From: Marinobacterium halophilum
GTDB taxonomy: Bacteria > Pseudomonadota > Gammaproteobacteria > Pseudomonadales > Balneatricaceae
Length of the DNA: 64,000 bases
Reading direction: 5' to 3'
Assembly (NCBI RefSeq): GCF_003014615.1
Contig: NZ_PYGI01000004.1
Coordinates: 1-64,000, forward strand
The translations under genes were made by a program, and so were the position numbers. This document shows positions 35,256-46,239 of this stretch, one piece after another (position 1 is the first letter of the stretch; every line of letters begins with the position of its first letter). The notes beneath the pieces are model-generated. The model was not told the origin of the DNA. It saw only the letters and a program-made list of their open reading frames with translations, and ran no database searches.

Positions 35256-35951
35256 TCAGCGTAGTCCTCTGTGCCTGGCTTCATCCAGTACAGCTTGCAG
35301 TACTGCATCGATACTCATTGTCGTGGTATCAAGACGTACGGCATCCGATGCTGGTTTGAGGGGCGCAATCGCACGATTCATGTCACGCGCGTCGCGTGCT
35401 TTTATATCGTTCAATATATCATCAAGGCTAGCACCGGGTTCCTTGCTAATCAACTGCTTATAACGGCGTTGTGCTCGCTCTTCCGCACTGGCGTCAAGGT
35501 AGATCTTCAAACCGGCCGACGGGAACACCACTGTTCCCATATCACGACCATCCGCTACCAGCCCCGGCGCACAGGCAAAATCACGCTGACGGGCCAGCAA
35601 TGCCTCACGCACAGGCCCCAATGCAGCAATGACCGAAGCCTCTTCACCAACCCGCTCGTTGCGGATGGCATGAGTCACTTCTTCACCTTCCAGAATGATC
35701 TGGATATCATGGCCGCTATCGGCAGCCTTGAACTGTACGTCCAGATGCGCCGCCAGTACTTCCAGCGCCTCCACGTCATCCAGCTCGACCCCATGGTGAC
35801 GAGCCGCCAGCGCAGTCAGCCGGTAAAGCGCCCCGCTGTCGAGCAGGTGCCAGCCCAGTTCGCGCGCCAGCAACTGACAAATGGTACCCTTGCCGGACCC
35901 ACTGGGACCATCAACGGTAATGACTGCTACCTGTTGTTCTCGGATGGACAT
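35256..35951 (-). CDS. cmk: Cytidylate kinase
   Basis: Phosphorylates CMP and dCMP. A 231-residue P-loop kinase: [19 protein letters not shown] at the N-terminus, [13 protein letters not shown] (substrate loop) near residue 125-137. Its ATG and the tyrA-aroA stop share one base, so the two are coupled. It precedes rpsA as usual. Confidence 0.97.
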   Translation of the reverse strand: MSIREQQVAVITVDGPSGSGKGTICQLLARELGWHLLDSGALYRLTALAARHHGVELDDVEALEVLAAHLDVQFKAADSGHDIQIILEGEEVTHAIRNERVGEEASVIAALGPVREALLARQRDFACAPGLVADGRDMGTVVFPSAGLKIYLDASAEERAQRRYKQLISKEPGASLDDILNDIKARDARDMNRAIAPLKPASDAVRLDTTTMSIDAVLQAVLDEARHRGLR

Positions 35952-38191
35952 CAGTCCTCCTCCTTATGTACTTTCAGACCGACACGTTGTGCCTGCTCGA
36001 CAAAATCAGGATAGGCCGCAAGCATCATGCCACTGCGGGTCACCGTCACTGTTTCTGTATTACACAATCCTGCTGCCACGGCAGCCATGGCCATACGCAA
36101 ACTGCCACGCGCTTCAACGCTGCCACCGTGCAATCCTCCACCGCTGACACGAATACTGTCCGCATCCCGAGTAATGCAACCGCCCAGCTCCGTCAGCATG
36201 GTGACTGCTTTCTGCACCGGATCATCTTCTTTGTGTGCGAGGCGAGCCAAGCCACTGAAACAGCTGTCTCCATGCGCAACAGCTGCGGCCACCAGCAGCA
36301 ATGGCAACTCATCCACCGCCTGAGCCAGCAAACCGGCATCAACGGTAACACCGGTCAGCGTCGCTCCGGCTGTCACAACCAGATCTGCCACCGGCTCGCC
36401 CAGCTGCTCATCCGAGTTCTCGAGGACAATATTGGCCCCCATCAACTGCAACACCTGCAACGCCCCCAACCGACTGGGATTAACCCCAACTGCTTTCAAC
36501 CGATAGCCACCGGCGTTGTTCCGGGAGCTGGCCACCAGCATGAACAGCGTTGCCCAGGAGATATCACCTGGCACCTGAATCGCGGTAGCCGTCAAACGCT
36601 GACCGGGGCGCAAGACAATATGTGCATCAGCCTGTGCTACCTCGGCACCGAGCGCCGCCAACATGCGTTCCGTATGGTCACGGGTCGACACCGGTTGATG
36701 AATCCGTGTTTCGCCTTCAGCCCACAGACCGGCCAGCAACAGCGAAGATTTCACCTGCGCACTGGGGAAAGGCAAGGTGTAATCGATGCCACGCAGTGAT
36801 TGCCCCCCCTTGATATGCAGGGGTGCGCCGCCCTCGGCACCGGTTTCAATCACCGCCCCCATCTGTTTCAGCGGCTCCGTCACCCGGGTCATGTTGCGCT
36901 GGCACAGCGCCTCATCACCAAAAAGCTCGGTATCAAATGGCTGTGCAGCCAACACGCCGGCCAGTAAACGCATGGCGGTGGCCGAATGGCCCAGATACAA
37001 CGGCCCCGGCGGAGGCTTGAGACCATGCAGACCGACACCAAAAACACGTACCTGGCCTTGATGTGGGCCTTCGATCACCACTCCCATATCCCGCAATGCC
37101 TGTAGCGTGGCCAGACTGTCTTCGTTTTCCAGAAAACCGCTGATATCGGTGACACCATCAGCAATGGCGGCAAGGATAATGGCCCGCTGTGAAATCGATT
37201 TGTCACCGGGTAGTGTCAGCTCTCCCCCTAGCTCAGCACCCCCTGTGGCCCGCAAATCTACCGGACGCAGATGATCATTCGATGAATAGGACGATTTATT
37301 GAGCAAACGCGTGAAGTGGTCACGTGCCGCCTTGGCCCGGGTAAAGATACCCAGCATGCCTTCACTGTCGGACTGTGCGATGGCACCACGCAGCCGGCTT
37401 ACACCAGCGGTGTAGCGGTCGATCTGGGCAAGAATGGCGTCCCGGTTGGCCACACAGATGTCATGCCACATGGTCGGGTCGCTGGCTGCAATACGCGTGA
37501 AATCGCGGAAGCCACCGGCAGCGTAACGGAAGATATCGAGATTTTCCTCTTCCCGCGCCAGCGTATCCACCAGTGAAAATGCCAGCAGATGAGGCAAATG
37601 ACTGGTCGCGGCCAGCACTTCATCATGCCGATCCACTTCCATCTGCAACACTTCGGCCCCGACGCTCTGCCACAAACGGGCCAGCTCCAGCGTTGCATTG
37701 GGGTCGGTTTCAGGCAGCGGCGTCAGAATCACCTTGTGATGCTCAAACAGGTCGGCATCAGAAGCACGTACACCGCTCTTTTCGGCACCGGCAATCGGAT
37801 GTCCCGGGATGAACGTCGCTGGCAGATGACCGAAAATACGCCGTGCGGCCGTTACCAAATTACCCTTGGTGCTGCCGACATCCGTGACCAGCGTTTGCAG
37901 CTTCAAAAAGGGACGAATCTGCTCCAGCACCGTTTCCATCGCCTTGACCGGCACCGCCAGTACTACCAAATCAGCTGCGCCGACCTCGGCAGGCAGATCT
38001 TCAGCAATGCGATCAATGACCCCCAGTTCAAGCCCGAGGCGACACTCATCCATGCTGCGATCGGCACCCACGACTTCGCGGACACAGAAACGGGTACGCA
38101 GTGCCTTGGCAAAGGAGCCGCCGATCAGGCCAAGGCCGATAATCAGTACGCGCTCCAGACGGTATTGTGCAACCGGGGTATAGTTCAGCAC
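35951..38191 (-). CDS. Fused prephenate (cyclohexadienyl) dehydrogenase and EPSP synthase
   Basis: A 746-residue bifunctional enzyme, TyrA (about 1-300) plus AroA (about 315-746), the fusion known from Pseudomonas and relatives. TyrA part: NAD-binding [13 protein letters not shown] near residue 17, and [11 protein letters not shown] with active-site His. AroA part: [16 protein letters not shown] (PEP/shikimate 3-phosphate binding), GNSGT-type motif reads [15 protein letters not shown] here (GHSATA in place of GNSGT), and [12 protein letters not shown]. TyrA makes hydroxyphenylpyruvate (or tyrosine from arogenate); AroA makes EPSP. Its start overlaps the hisC stop. Confidence 0.95.
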   Translation of the reverse strand: MLNYTPVAQYRLERVLIIGLGLIGGSFAKALRTRFCVREVVGADRSMDECRLGLELGVIDRIAEDLPAEVGAADLVVLAVPVKAMETVLEQIRPFLKLQTLVTDVGSTKGNLVTAARRIFGHLPATFIPGHPIAGAEKSGVRASDADLFEHHKVILTPLPETDPNATLELARLWQSVGAEVLQMEVDRHDEVLAATSHLPHLLAFSLVDTLAREEENLDIFRYAAGGFRDFTRIAASDPTMWHDICVANRDAILAQIDRYTAGVSRLRGAIAQSDSEGMLGIFTRAKAARDHFTRLLNKSSYSSNDHLRPVDLRATGGAELGGELTLPGDKSISQRAIILAAIADGVTDISGFLENEDSLATLQALRDMGVVIEGPHQGQVRVFGVGLHGLKPPPGPLYLGHSATAMRLLAGVLAAQPFDTELFGDEALCQRNMTRVTEPLKQMGAVIETGAEGGAPLHIKGGQSLRGIDYTLPFPSAQVKSSLLLAGLWAEGETRIHQPVSTRDHTERMLAALGAEVAQADAHIVLRPGQRLTATAIQVPGDISWATLFMLVASSRNNAGGYRLKAVGVNPSRLGALQVLQLMGANIVLENSDEQLGEPVADLVVTAGATLTGVTVDAGLLAQAVDELPLLLVAAAVAHGDSCFSGLARLAHKEDDPVQKAVTMLTELGGCITRDADSIRVSGGGLHGGSVEARGSLRMAMAAVAAGLCNTETVTVTRSGMMLAAYPDFVEQAQRVGLKVHKEED

Positions 38192-39288
38192 GCAAGTACC
38201 TTCTTAAGTGCACGCAGGAAACGGTCATTCTCTTCCTGCAGGCCGATGCTGACCCGCAAGTGCTGTGGCATGTGGTAACCCGCTAACGGTCGCACAATCA
38301 CACCCTCGCGCAGCAATGCCTCAAACACCGGCTGGGCCGGTCGAGCCACATCCACCGTGATGAAATTACCATGCGAGGGAATGAACCCCAGCCCCTGCTG
38401 CTTGAATCCCTGCTCAAGCTGCTGCATGCCCGTACGGTTCAGCTCAACGCTGCGTTGCAGATAATCCTGATCCTGCAGCACCGCCTGCGCAGCTGTCAGT
38501 GCAATCTGGGAAACGTTAAATGGCTGGCGCACCCGGTTCAGCAGGTCAGTGATGACCGAATTGGCGGCAGCAAAACCAATACGCAGCCCCGCCAACCCCC
38601 AGGCTTTGGAAAAGGTACGGGTGACAATAAGATTGGGGTATCGCGGCAACAGCGCCAGACCATCAGGGAAATCAGCCGATGTGGCGTATTCAGTATAAGC
38701 CTCATCAAGTACGACGATCACCTGTTCAGGCACCGAATCCAGAAATGCCACCAGCTCGTCGCGCAACAGTACCGTTCCCGTGGGATTGTTGGGGTTGGCA
38801 ATGAACAACAAGCGGGTGCGATCGGTAATGGCATCCGCCATTGCCTGCAGGTTGTGCCCATATGCATGTGCTGGCGTCACCACAGCCGTCGCGCCACAGG
38901 CCTGGGTCACAATCGGATACACGGCAAAGGCATATTCGGAGAACACCACCTCATCATCGACGTTCAGAAACGCCCGTGCAATCAGTTCCAGCACATCGTT
39001 GGACCCATTGCCCAGGGTCAGCTGATCGACTGCGACACCGTAATGCCGGTGCAAGGCTCGCTTGAGACCAAAACCGCTACTGTCGGGATAACGGGTCGTA
39101 TCCGCCAATACCGCGCGTACGGCGTCCATTGCCATGGCGCTCGGTCCCAGCGGGTTTTCATTGCTGGCCAGCTTGATAATGTTGCTGATGCCCAGCTCGC
39201 GCTCCAGCTCCTCCACCGGCTTGCCGGCTTCATAGGGGTGCAGTCCCTGCACTCCGCGTGTTGCCAGTGCCATAAAATCACATGACAT
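38185..39288 (-). CDS. hisC: Histidinol-phosphate/aromatic aminotransferase
   Basis: A 367-residue fold-type I PLP enzyme. PLP Lys lies in VTRTFSKAWGLAGLRIGF; the N-terminal KLASNENPLGPS and IANPNNPTG motifs are conserved. In this aromatic operon the paralog (called hisC2 in Pseudomonas) probably transaminates phenylpyruvate and hydroxyphenylpyruvate or prephenate rather than histidinol phosphate. It overlaps tyrA-aroA by 7 bp. Confidence 0.95.
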   Translation of the reverse strand: MSCDFMALATRGVQGLHPYEAGKPVEELERELGISNIIKLASNENPLGPSAMAMDAVRAVLADTTRYPDSSGFGLKRALHRHYGVAVDQLTLGNGSNDVLELIARAFLNVDDEVVFSEYAFAVYPIVTQACGATAVVTPAHAYGHNLQAMADAITDRTRLLFIANPNNPTGTVLLRDELVAFLDSVPEQVIVVLDEAYTEYATSADFPDGLALLPRYPNLIVTRTFSKAWGLAGLRIGFAAANSVITDLLNRVRQPFNVSQIALTAAQAVLQDQDYLQRSVELNRTGMQQLEQGFKQQGLGFIPSHGNFITVDVARPAQPVFEALLREGVIVRPLAGYHMPQHLRVSIGLQEENDRFLRALKKVLAC

Positions 39289-39317
39289 GTCGTGGCATCC
39301 TTCTGGTCGGGTGAGAC

Positions 39318-40208
39318 TTACAATACGGCTTTGGGGTAGGAACCGAGGTGCTTGACTTCAACCTTCAACGCATCCAGCTCAGCGAGCAGTTCGCTGACCT
39401 GCGCATCGGTGTTATGCCCTTCAAAATCGATATAGAACAGCATATTCCAGTCATGCTCACCGCTGCTGCGTGTCTCCAGCCGCGTCAGGCTGATCTGGCG
39501 TCGATGGAATGGTGCCAGCAAGTCATGCAGTGCGCCCGGCTCATCTTCGCACACCAGCAGCAGCGAGGTTTTGTCATCACCACTGGGACCGATGGCCTCG
39601 CGCCCGACCACCAGATAACGCGGACTACGATTGACCGCTTTACTGGAGACTTCCGGCGACAACTCTACCTCACCACAGATGAACAGGTTGAAACGGCGGA
39701 ACAGATCCAGCGTATGCCGGATCAGACCGGCATTTTCACTCTCGATAGGCACCACGGCATAGTGCGCCTCACCACGCTCAACCGCCGTAAATACCTGCTC
39801 CAGACTGTCCAGCGCATGACAGCACGCGGATTGGCCGAAGTGCTTCTGTGCAGCCTGCTGGGTGAAAGTGCCCTCAGGACCGAGAAACACCACCTGCATC
39901 GACTCTTCCAACGCCAGGCAGACCGACATCACCTCACGGAACAGGCGCGCTACGGTAACATCCGCCAGCGGCCCTTCGTTGCGTGCCATAACGGCACGCA
40001 ACACCTGAGCTTCACGTTCAGGGCGGTAAAACACCGGTGTTTCATCACCCTGACGATAATGTTCCTTGACGCTGGCTACCTGCTGAGCCAACCGCGCCCG
40101 ATCATTCAGCAATTGATGGATCTGGCGGTCAACACTGTCGATCTGGTCACGTAGCACGCGCAGCTCGGCTTCCTGTGCATCAGCCGCCGGGGGTTGCTTC
40201 GCACTCAT
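39318..40208 (-). CDS. pheA: P-protein with shortened dehydratase domain (chorismate mutase, prephenate dehydratase, ACT)
   Basis: A 296-residue protein in the place of the normal P-protein (about 360-365 in Pseudomonas). Chorismate mutase domain, residues about 13-102, is complete (RVLRDQIDSVDRQIHQLLNDR; EREAQVLRAV). The prephenate dehydratase domain begins normally (FLGPEGTFTQQAAQKHFG, 108-125) but the family's ENS-x-x-G motif reads ESENAG (156-161), and after ICGEVEL (177-183) the protein jumps to NRSPRYLVVG (193-202). About 70 residues, including the catalytic Thr-Arg-Phe motif, are missing. The ACT phenylalanine-sensing domain (about 212-296, GALHDLL, LETRSS, LGSYPKAVL end) is intact. 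ATG at 40208 lies 3 bp after the serC stop. Dehydratase activity is doubtful. Confidence 0.92.
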   Translation of the reverse strand: MSAKQPPAADAQEAELRVLRDQIDSVDRQIHQLLNDRARLAQQVASVKEHYRQGDETPVFYRPEREAQVLRAVMARNEGPLADVTVARLFREVMSVCLALEESMQVVFLGPEGTFTQQAAQKHFGQSACCHALDSLEQVFTAVERGEAHYAVVPIESENAGLIRHTLDLFRRFNLFICGEVELSPEVSSKAVNRSPRYLVVGREAIGPSGDDKTSLLLVCEDEPGALHDLLAPFHRRQISLTRLETRSSGEHDWNMLFYIDFEGHNTDAQVSELLAELDALKVEVKHLGSYPKAVL

Positions 40209-40211
40209 CAA

Positions 40212-41294
40212 TCAGGCCTGCTCTTGCTCGAAACGCTGCATATAGTCGATCAATGCATCCACGGCCGCTTCAGGAACCGCGTTATAGATACTGGCACGCA
40301 TGCCGCCGACAGAACGATGGCCCTGCAGGTTCAGCAGGCCCTCACGCTCTGCACCGCTCAGGAACGCCTGCTCCAGCGCGGCATCAGCCAGCGTAAACGG
40401 CACGTTCATGATCGAACGGTTGTTGATCGCCACCGGGTTGCCATAGAAACCACTGCCATCAATCGCCGCGTACAGCTTGGCCGCTTTGCGACGGTTGATT
40501 TCGGCCATGGCTTCGACACCGCCCTGACGCTTGAGCCACTGGAAGACCAGACCCGCCAAGTACCAGCCGAACGTCGGCGGCGTGTTGTTCATGGAATCGG
40601 CATCAGCATGAATCTGATAATCATACATGCTCGGCGTACCGGCCAGGGTCTGGCCGATCAGATCGTCACGTACGATAACCACGGTCAGACCCGCCGGACC
40701 GATGTTCTTCTGCGCACCGGCATAGATCAGACCAAAGCGGCTGACATCAACCGGGACCGACAAAATGTCAGATGACATGTCCGCTACCAGAGGTACGCTG
40801 CCGCTGTCGGGAATGTAGTCGAATTCAACACCGCCGATAGTTTCATTGGTAGTGTAGTGCAGGTAGGCCGCATTCGGGTCCAGTACCAGCTCAGACTGTG
40901 CCGGTGCCGAAGTGAAGCTGTTGGCCTCACTACTGGCCGCGATGTTGACGCGGCTATAGCGCTGGGCTTCCTTGATCGCTTTCTTCGACCAGATACCGGT
41001 GTTGATGTAGTCCGCTGACTCCGCACCACGCAGCAGATTCATCGGCACCATACCGAACTGGGCGGTGGCACCGCCCTGCAGGAACAGCACCTTGTAGTTG
41101 TCAGGCACGCCCATCAGGTCACGCAGATCCTGTTCGGCCTGAGTCGCCACACCAACATATTCGGCACTGCGGTGGCTCATCTCCATGATGGAGAGTCCCT
41201 TGCCATGCCAATCCAGCAGCTCTGCCTGAGCCTGCAACAGAACCTCTTCCGGCAACGCGGCGGGGCCTGCACTGAAATTATATTTGCGCGTCAT
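40212..41294 (-). CDS. serC: Phosphoserine aminotransferase
   Basis: A 360-residue PLP enzyme of serine and pyridoxine synthesis. ATG at 41294 begins MTRKYNFSAGPAALPEEVL, the family start; the extra six codons upstream are unlikely. PLP Lys lies in FGLIYAGAQKNIGPAGLTVV; NNTPPTFGWYLAGLVFQWL is a family signature. It lies between gyrA and pheA. Confidence 0.97.
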   Translation of the reverse strand: MTRKYNFSAGPAALPEEVLLQAQAELLDWHGKGLSIMEMSHRSAEYVGVATQAEQDLRDLMGVPDNYKVLFLQGGATAQFGMVPMNLLRGAESADYINTGIWSKKAIKEAQRYSRVNIAASSEANSFTSAPAQSELVLDPNAAYLHYTTNETIGGVEFDYIPDSGSVPLVADMSSDILSVPVDVSRFGLIYAGAQKNIGPAGLTVVIVRDDLIGQTLAGTPSMYDYQIHADADSMNNTPPTFGWYLAGLVFQWLKRQGGVEAMAEINRRKAAKLYAAIDGSGFYGNPVAINNRSIMNVPFTLADAALEQAFLSGAEREGLLNLQGHRSVGGMRASIYNAVPEAAVDALIDYMQRFEQEQA

Positions 41295-41326
41295 ATCTGT
41301 TCTTGCTTCCACTGTAATAAACGGAA

Positions 41327-43957
41327 TTATTCATCACCGACTTCAGGAGACATGTCCCCTTCAGCGGCATCCGGTGCTGCGGCGGCTACATCTGCAACCT
41401 CTTCGCTCTCACCTTCGATTTCGACTTCTTCAGGCTCTTCGATGCGGGCAATGCCGACCAGTCCTTCATCGTCAGCCAGACGAATCAGCATGACCCCCTG
41501 GGTATTACGGCCCAGGCTGGAAATCTCGCTGGTGCGTGTACGTACCAGTGTGCCGCGGTTGCTGATCAGCATCACGTCATCACCGTCAAATACCTGCACG
41601 GCACCGGCCAGCTGACCGTTGCGCTCGGTACACTGCATCGCGATCACACCCTGGCCACCACGACCACGCAACGGGAATTCGTCAATACGGGTCTTCTTGC
41701 CGTAGCCGTGTTCAGAGGCGGTCAAGACTTCACCACCCTCTTGCGGCACCATCAGTGAAATCACGTGTGTTTCCGCATCCATCTTCACACCGCGCACACC
41801 GCGCGCAGTACGACCCATGGCACGAACATCGTTTTCATTGAAGCGGATCGCTTTACCGGCACTGGTCACCAGCATCACGTCATCCTGGCCATTGGTCAGC
41901 ATGGCACCGATCAGGCGGTCACCGTCTACGATATCCAACGCGATCAAACCGGTGCTGCGCGGACGTGAGAACGCATCCAGCGGCGTTTTCTTCACGGTAC
42001 CGTTAGCGGTTGCCATGAAGATGAAGCGATCGGCATCAAACTCTTTCACCGGCAGGATGGTGCTGATCCACTCGCCTTCAGCCAACGGCAGGATATTCAC
42101 CACCGGACGGCCACGGGACGCTCGGCTGGCTGGCGGAATTTCATACACTTTCAGCCAGTACACCTTGCCCACATTGGTAAAGCAGAGAATGGTGTCGTGG
42201 GTGTTGGCGATCAGCAGATGTTCGATGAAGTCTTCATCTTTCATCGAGGTTGCCGACTTGCCCTTACCGCCACGGCGCTGGGCCTGATAATCCGTCAACG
42301 GCTGCGTCTTGGCATAACCGGCATGGGAAATCGTTACCACCATGTCTTCTTCGGTGATCAGATCCGCGACCGTCAAATCCTGCATCGACGCCTGGATTTC
42401 AGTGCGACGCTCATCGGCGTATTCGGCTACCAGAGTTTCAAGCTCCTCACGAATCACTTCCATCAGACGTTCGAAGGAGCCCAGGATGTGCAACAGCTCG
42501 GCAATTTTTTCCAGCAGATCACGGTACTCGGCAATCAGCTTTTCATGTTCAAGGCCGGTCAAACGGTGCAAACGCAGGTCCAGTATTGCCTGTGCCTGTA
42601 CCGGCGACAGGAAGTAATGACCGTCACGCATGCCATACTGCGGTTCCAGATCTTCCGGACGACACGCGGTTTCGCCCGCACGTTCCAGCATATCGGTCAC
42701 GTACCCCGGCACCCACGGCGTGGCGATGAGTCGCTCTTTCGCCTCGGCCGGTGTCGGTGACCGCTTGATCATCTCGATAACCGGGTCAATATTGGCCAGC
42801 GCAATCGCCAGACCTTCAAGCACATGACCACGCTCACGGGCCTTGCGCAGTTCGAAGATCGTGCGTCGGGTCACCACTTCACGACGGTGACGCACGAAGC
42901 ATTCAAGAATCGTTTTCAGATCCAGGATCTTCGGCTGACCATCAACCAGCGCTACCATGTTGATGCCAAAAACGCTTTGCAGCTGCGTCTGGGCAAACAG
43001 GTTGTTGATGATGACTTCAGCCAGTTCGCCGCGACGCAGTTCGATTACGATACGCATACCGTCCTTATCGGACTCGTCACGCAGCTCGCTGATGCCTTCG
43101 ATCTTTTTCTCTTTGACCAGGTCCGCAATCTTTTCGATCAGGCGGGCCTTGTTGAGCTGATACGGGATCTCGCTGATCACCAGCATCGGACGACCGTTTT
43201 TCGGATGGTCTTCAATGTGGTGGCGGGCACGCACATAGATGCGTCCACGGCCGGTGCGGTAAGCCTGCAGAATACCGGCGCGGCCGTTGATGATACCGCC
43301 CGTCGGGAAGTCAGGTCCCGGAATCGACTCCATCAGTTCATCAATCGTGATATCGGGGTTGTCGATCAACGCCAGACAACCGTTGACGATTTCGCCCAGG
43401 TTGTGCGGCGGAATATTGGTCGCCATGCCCACAGCGATACCGGCAGAGCCGTTGACCAGCAGATTCGGCACACGCGTCGGCATCACCGCCGGTATTTTCT
43501 CGGTGCCATCGTAGTTGTCGACGAAATCGACCGTCTCTTTTTCCAGATCCGCGAGCAACTCATGCGAGATCTTGGCCATGCGAATTTCGGTGTAACGCAT
43601 GGCTGCCGCAGAATCGCCATCAACGGAGCCGAAGTTGCCCTGGCCGTCGACCAGCATGTAGCGCATGGAGAAATCCTGCGCCATTCGCACGATGGTGTCA
43701 TACACCGCACTGTCGCCGTGCGGGTGGTATTTACCGATGACGTCACCGACCACACGCGCCGACTTCTTGTACGGCTTGTTCCAGTCGTTGTTCAGTTCGT
43801 TCATGGCGAACAATACACGCCGATGAACCGGTTTCAGGCCGTCACGCACATCCGGCAGAGCTCGGCCCACGATTACGCTCATGGCGTAGTCGAGGTAGGA
43901 CTGTTTCAGCTCGTCTTCAATGTTGACTGGCAGAACTTCTTTGGCTAAATCACCCAT
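41327..43957 (-). CDS. gyrA: DNA gyrase subunit A
   Basis: A 876-residue type II topoisomerase subunit. ATG at 43957 has AAGGAAAG upstream and gives E. coli numbering. Catalytic Tyr is at 122 (RYTEIR). The quinolone-determining region has Ser-83 and Asp-87 (GDSAVYDT), the sensitive form. The C-terminal beta-pinwheel carries the GyrA box QRRGGKG. An acidic tail ends the protein. Confidence 0.98.
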   Translation of the reverse strand: MGDLAKEVLPVNIEDELKQSYLDYAMSVIVGRALPDVRDGLKPVHRRVLFAMNELNNDWNKPYKKSARVVGDVIGKYHPHGDSAVYDTIVRMAQDFSMRYMLVDGQGNFGSVDGDSAAAMRYTEIRMAKISHELLADLEKETVDFVDNYDGTEKIPAVMPTRVPNLLVNGSAGIAVGMATNIPPHNLGEIVNGCLALIDNPDITIDELMESIPGPDFPTGGIINGRAGILQAYRTGRGRIYVRARHHIEDHPKNGRPMLVISEIPYQLNKARLIEKIADLVKEKKIEGISELRDESDKDGMRIVIELRRGELAEVIINNLFAQTQLQSVFGINMVALVDGQPKILDLKTILECFVRHRREVVTRRTIFELRKARERGHVLEGLAIALANIDPVIEMIKRSPTPAEAKERLIATPWVPGYVTDMLERAGETACRPEDLEPQYGMRDGHYFLSPVQAQAILDLRLHRLTGLEHEKLIAEYRDLLEKIAELLHILGSFERLMEVIREELETLVAEYADERRTEIQASMQDLTVADLITEEDMVVTISHAGYAKTQPLTDYQAQRRGGKGKSATSMKDEDFIEHLLIANTHDTILCFTNVGKVYWLKVYEIPPASRASRGRPVVNILPLAEGEWISTILPVKEFDADRFIFMATANGTVKKTPLDAFSRPRSTGLIALDIVDGDRLIGAMLTNGQDDVMLVTSAGKAIRFNENDVRAMGRTARGVRGVKMDAETHVISLMVPQEGGEVLTASEHGYGKKTRIDEFPLRGRGGQGVIAMQCTERNGQLAGAVQVFDGDDVMLISNRGTLVRTRTSEISSLGRNTQGVMLIRLADDEGLVGIARIEEPEEVEIEGESEEVADVAAAAPDAAEGDMSPEVGDE

Positions 43958-44084
43958 TCGCACAGCTTTCCTTGATCCGGTACCCGAGCACGCCCTGATG
44001 GCGCGCTTATAAACCGCGGAAGTATACCACAGCAGCGTTCAATTCACGCTAACCTCAGCGCTGCAACACTAAGGTTATGCATGC

Positions 44085-45419
44085 CTAGTCAATCAGTTTA
44101 CGCAGGCTGGCGGGCAACGCGTTACGACGCTGACGCAGGAGCGGCGCAACTTTCTGCTGCCATAACTGCTCAACCGGCACTGACGGCATCCCGAGCTGCG
44201 CCAGATAGGCTTCAACAAAAGGAGCCTCCCCGCTCCGACCCTGCCGTTGGTCCAACATCCAGGACGCTACATGTAACAGCGCCACCGGCTCACGCCAGGC
44301 AGCAGGCAACTGCTCAGGCGGCATCGACATTGGATAATGCTGCAGTGCGATCACCTGCCAAACAGCCTCAGGCAGCAGCCAGTCTCGCAACAACAGACTC
44401 CCGGGCAGCCCGGACGGCACACGTCGGATCAAGGCGCGGGACGCCGGTTGCTGACGCTGCCATACCGCCAGCACCAGGCGGCCGATATCGTGCAACAGCG
44501 CAATAGTTGCCATCTCGGCGGGACGCCCCTTGGCCGTCGCTTGTGCCAACGCGAATACGATATAGGACAAGGCCAGCGCACGTTGATAACTGGTTCTGAA
44601 CACCTCGCTATCGGGCAACGACTTGCGCAACGTCTCCGCCATGATGACCTGATAAACCCCCTCAAAACCCAACAAGGTTACCGCATGGCTCAGGTCAGTG
44701 ATTTTCTTATCGAAACTGTAACCGGGGGAATTCAGTGCTTTCAGCAACGTTGCCGTCATTGCCGGATCCTGCCGCACCAGATCAACAATCTGCGCACGCG
44801 TACTGTCTTCATCCAGCAGGCACTGCAATAAATCCAGACTCGACACCGGCAAGCGGGGAATACGACCAATCACCGACCGTAGACTCTCATCCTCATCCAG
44901 GCCGACAGCCAAACGCTGTGATTCGTTATAATGACGACCAGCCAGCTGGGCCAGGCAGCCGCTGGTCTGCTCAAGCTCCACCGCCAACCGGCTCGAAAGC
45001 CGCGCGGCACAGCCGTACGCCCGCTGTAGCAAGACCAGCTGCGTCTGCTCTCGCAACTGAGCAAATTGAGCTCGAGACACGTAGAACAACTGCCCCTCAC
45101 TCAATGCCTTCAGCATACAGTCCGAGGCCGACGCCGAGGGCAGCAATGCCGTCAGGTCATTCAACACGTCTCCAGACGAGAGAAGCAAGGGCGTACGCCC
45201 CGTTTTCTCTACACTCACATCACCACTTCTGAACAACACCAGGGCGCGCGCCAACTCGGGTGTTTGCTGCAGCAAACAAGCACCGGCTTCGAAACGTACA
45301 CTGGCCGCCAGATTGATCAATTCGACCATGGCTGCGTCAGTAAGTCCCAAACCATTGTCTTTGGCTTTGCTCGCGACCTCAGCCGAACGTCCGACACCAC
45401 GCTTCCATATATCAATCAC
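44085..45419 (-). CDS. HDOD-domain protein with N-terminal sensory-like domain
   Basis: A 444-residue protein. The C-terminal half (about 190-400) is an HDOD domain ([48 protein letters not shown]). The N-terminal part (about 25-130) has the look of a cyclic-nucleotide-binding-like beta-roll ([20 protein letters not shown]) but I see no clear phosphate-binding cassette. HDOD proteins usually act as regulatory or adaptor proteins without HD-phosphodiesterase activity. Start chosen as GTG at 45419, which has AAGGAG 6 bases upstream; the open frame continues to a TTG. It is divergent from ubiG with about 100 bp between. Confidence 0.85.
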   Translation of the reverse strand: MIDIWKRGVGRSAEVASKAKDNGLGLTDAAMVELINLAASVRFEAGACLLQQTPELARALVLFRSGDVSVEKTGRTPLLLSSGDVLNDLTALLPSASASDCMLKALSEGQLFYVSRAQFAQLREQTQLVLLQRAYGCAARLSSRLAVELEQTSGCLAQLAGRHYNESQRLAVGLDEDESLRSVIGRIPRLPVSSLDLLQCLLDEDSTRAQIVDLVRQDPAMTATLLKALNSPGYSFDKKITDLSHAVTLLGFEGVYQVIMAETLRKSLPDSEVFRTSYQRALALSYIVFALAQATAKGRPAEMATIALLHDIGRLVLAVWQRQQPASRALIRRVPSGLPGSLLLRDWLLPEAVWQVIALQHYPMSMPPEQLPAAWREPVALLHVASWMLDQRQGRSGEAPFVEAYLAQLGMPSVPVEQLWQQKVAPLLRQRRNALPASLRKLID

Positions 45420-45519
45420 TACATTCTCCTTCACACTCGCCAACCGCGTTCCGATTTCCGCGCCTCACACCATGATGCTAGAATGCGTGCAACTGGAATA
45501 TGGAGCAAGGGCATTGAAC

Positions 45520-46239
45520 ATGAAAGAGGATCGCGCGCTGAATCTGGACCCGGCCGAAATCGCCAAGTTTGAGGAACTCGCCAGCCGCTGGTGGGACCGC
45601 GACAGCGAGTTCAAACCTCTGCATGACATCAACCCGCTGCGGGTAGACTTCATCGACCGCATCAGTCAACTGGCCGGCAAGAAAGTGCTGGATGTCGGTT
45701 GTGGCGGCGGCATTCTGTCAGAAGCCATGGCCCACCGGGGTGCTACCGTGAGCGGCATTGATATGGGCGAGGCCCCACTCAAGGTTGCCAAACTGCACGG
45801 CCTGGAAAGCGGCGTCAGCGTCAATTATCGACGCATCACGGTAGAAGACCTGGCCGACGAGCAACCGGAACAGTTCGATATTGTTACCTGCATGGAAATG
45901 CTTGAACACGTTCCCGACCCCGCCTCGGTCGTACGCGCCTGCGCCCGCCTGACCAAGCCCGGCGGCAAGGTATTCCTGTCGACGCTCAACCGCAACCCGA
46001 AAAGCTATCTGTTCGCCATTCTGGGTGCCGAGCGCGTACTCAAGCTGGTACCGGCGGGCACCCACGACTTCAATAAATTCATTCGCCCGGCTGAACTCGG
46101 TGACATGACACGCAAGGCTGGACTCGAAATCGAGGAAATGACCGGCCTGGTTTATAACCCGCTCACCAAAATCTATCGCCTTGACGCCACTGATGTGGAC
46201 GTCAACTACATGCTGGCCTGCCGCAAAGAGGCACATTGA
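45520..46239 (+). CDS. ubiG: Ubiquinone biosynthesis O-methyltransferase
   Basis: A 239-residue SAM methyltransferase performing both O-methylations of ubiquinone synthesis. Motif I is [16 protein letters not shown]; the N-terminal [21 protein letters not shown] is diagnostic. ATG at 45520 is chosen as family start ([20 protein letters not shown]); the open frame extends into the divergent promoter. Its stop overlaps the mupP start by one base (TGATG). Confidence 0.96.
   Translation: MKEDRALNLDPAEIAKFEELASRWWDRDSEFKPLHDINPLRVDFIDRISQLAGKKVLDVGCGGGILSEAMAHRGATVSGIDMGEAPLKVAKLHGLESGVSVNYRRITVEDLADEQPEQFDIVTCMEMLEHVPDPASVVRACARLTKPGGKVFLSTLNRNPKSYLFAILGAERVLKLVPAGTHDFNKFIRPAELGDMTRKAGLEIEEMTGLVYNPLTKIYRLDATDVDVNYMLACRKEAH

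Noticed and set aside
43708-43722. Quinolone-resistance mutation in gyrA
   Set aside because: Ser-83 and Asp-87 are both the sensitive residues.
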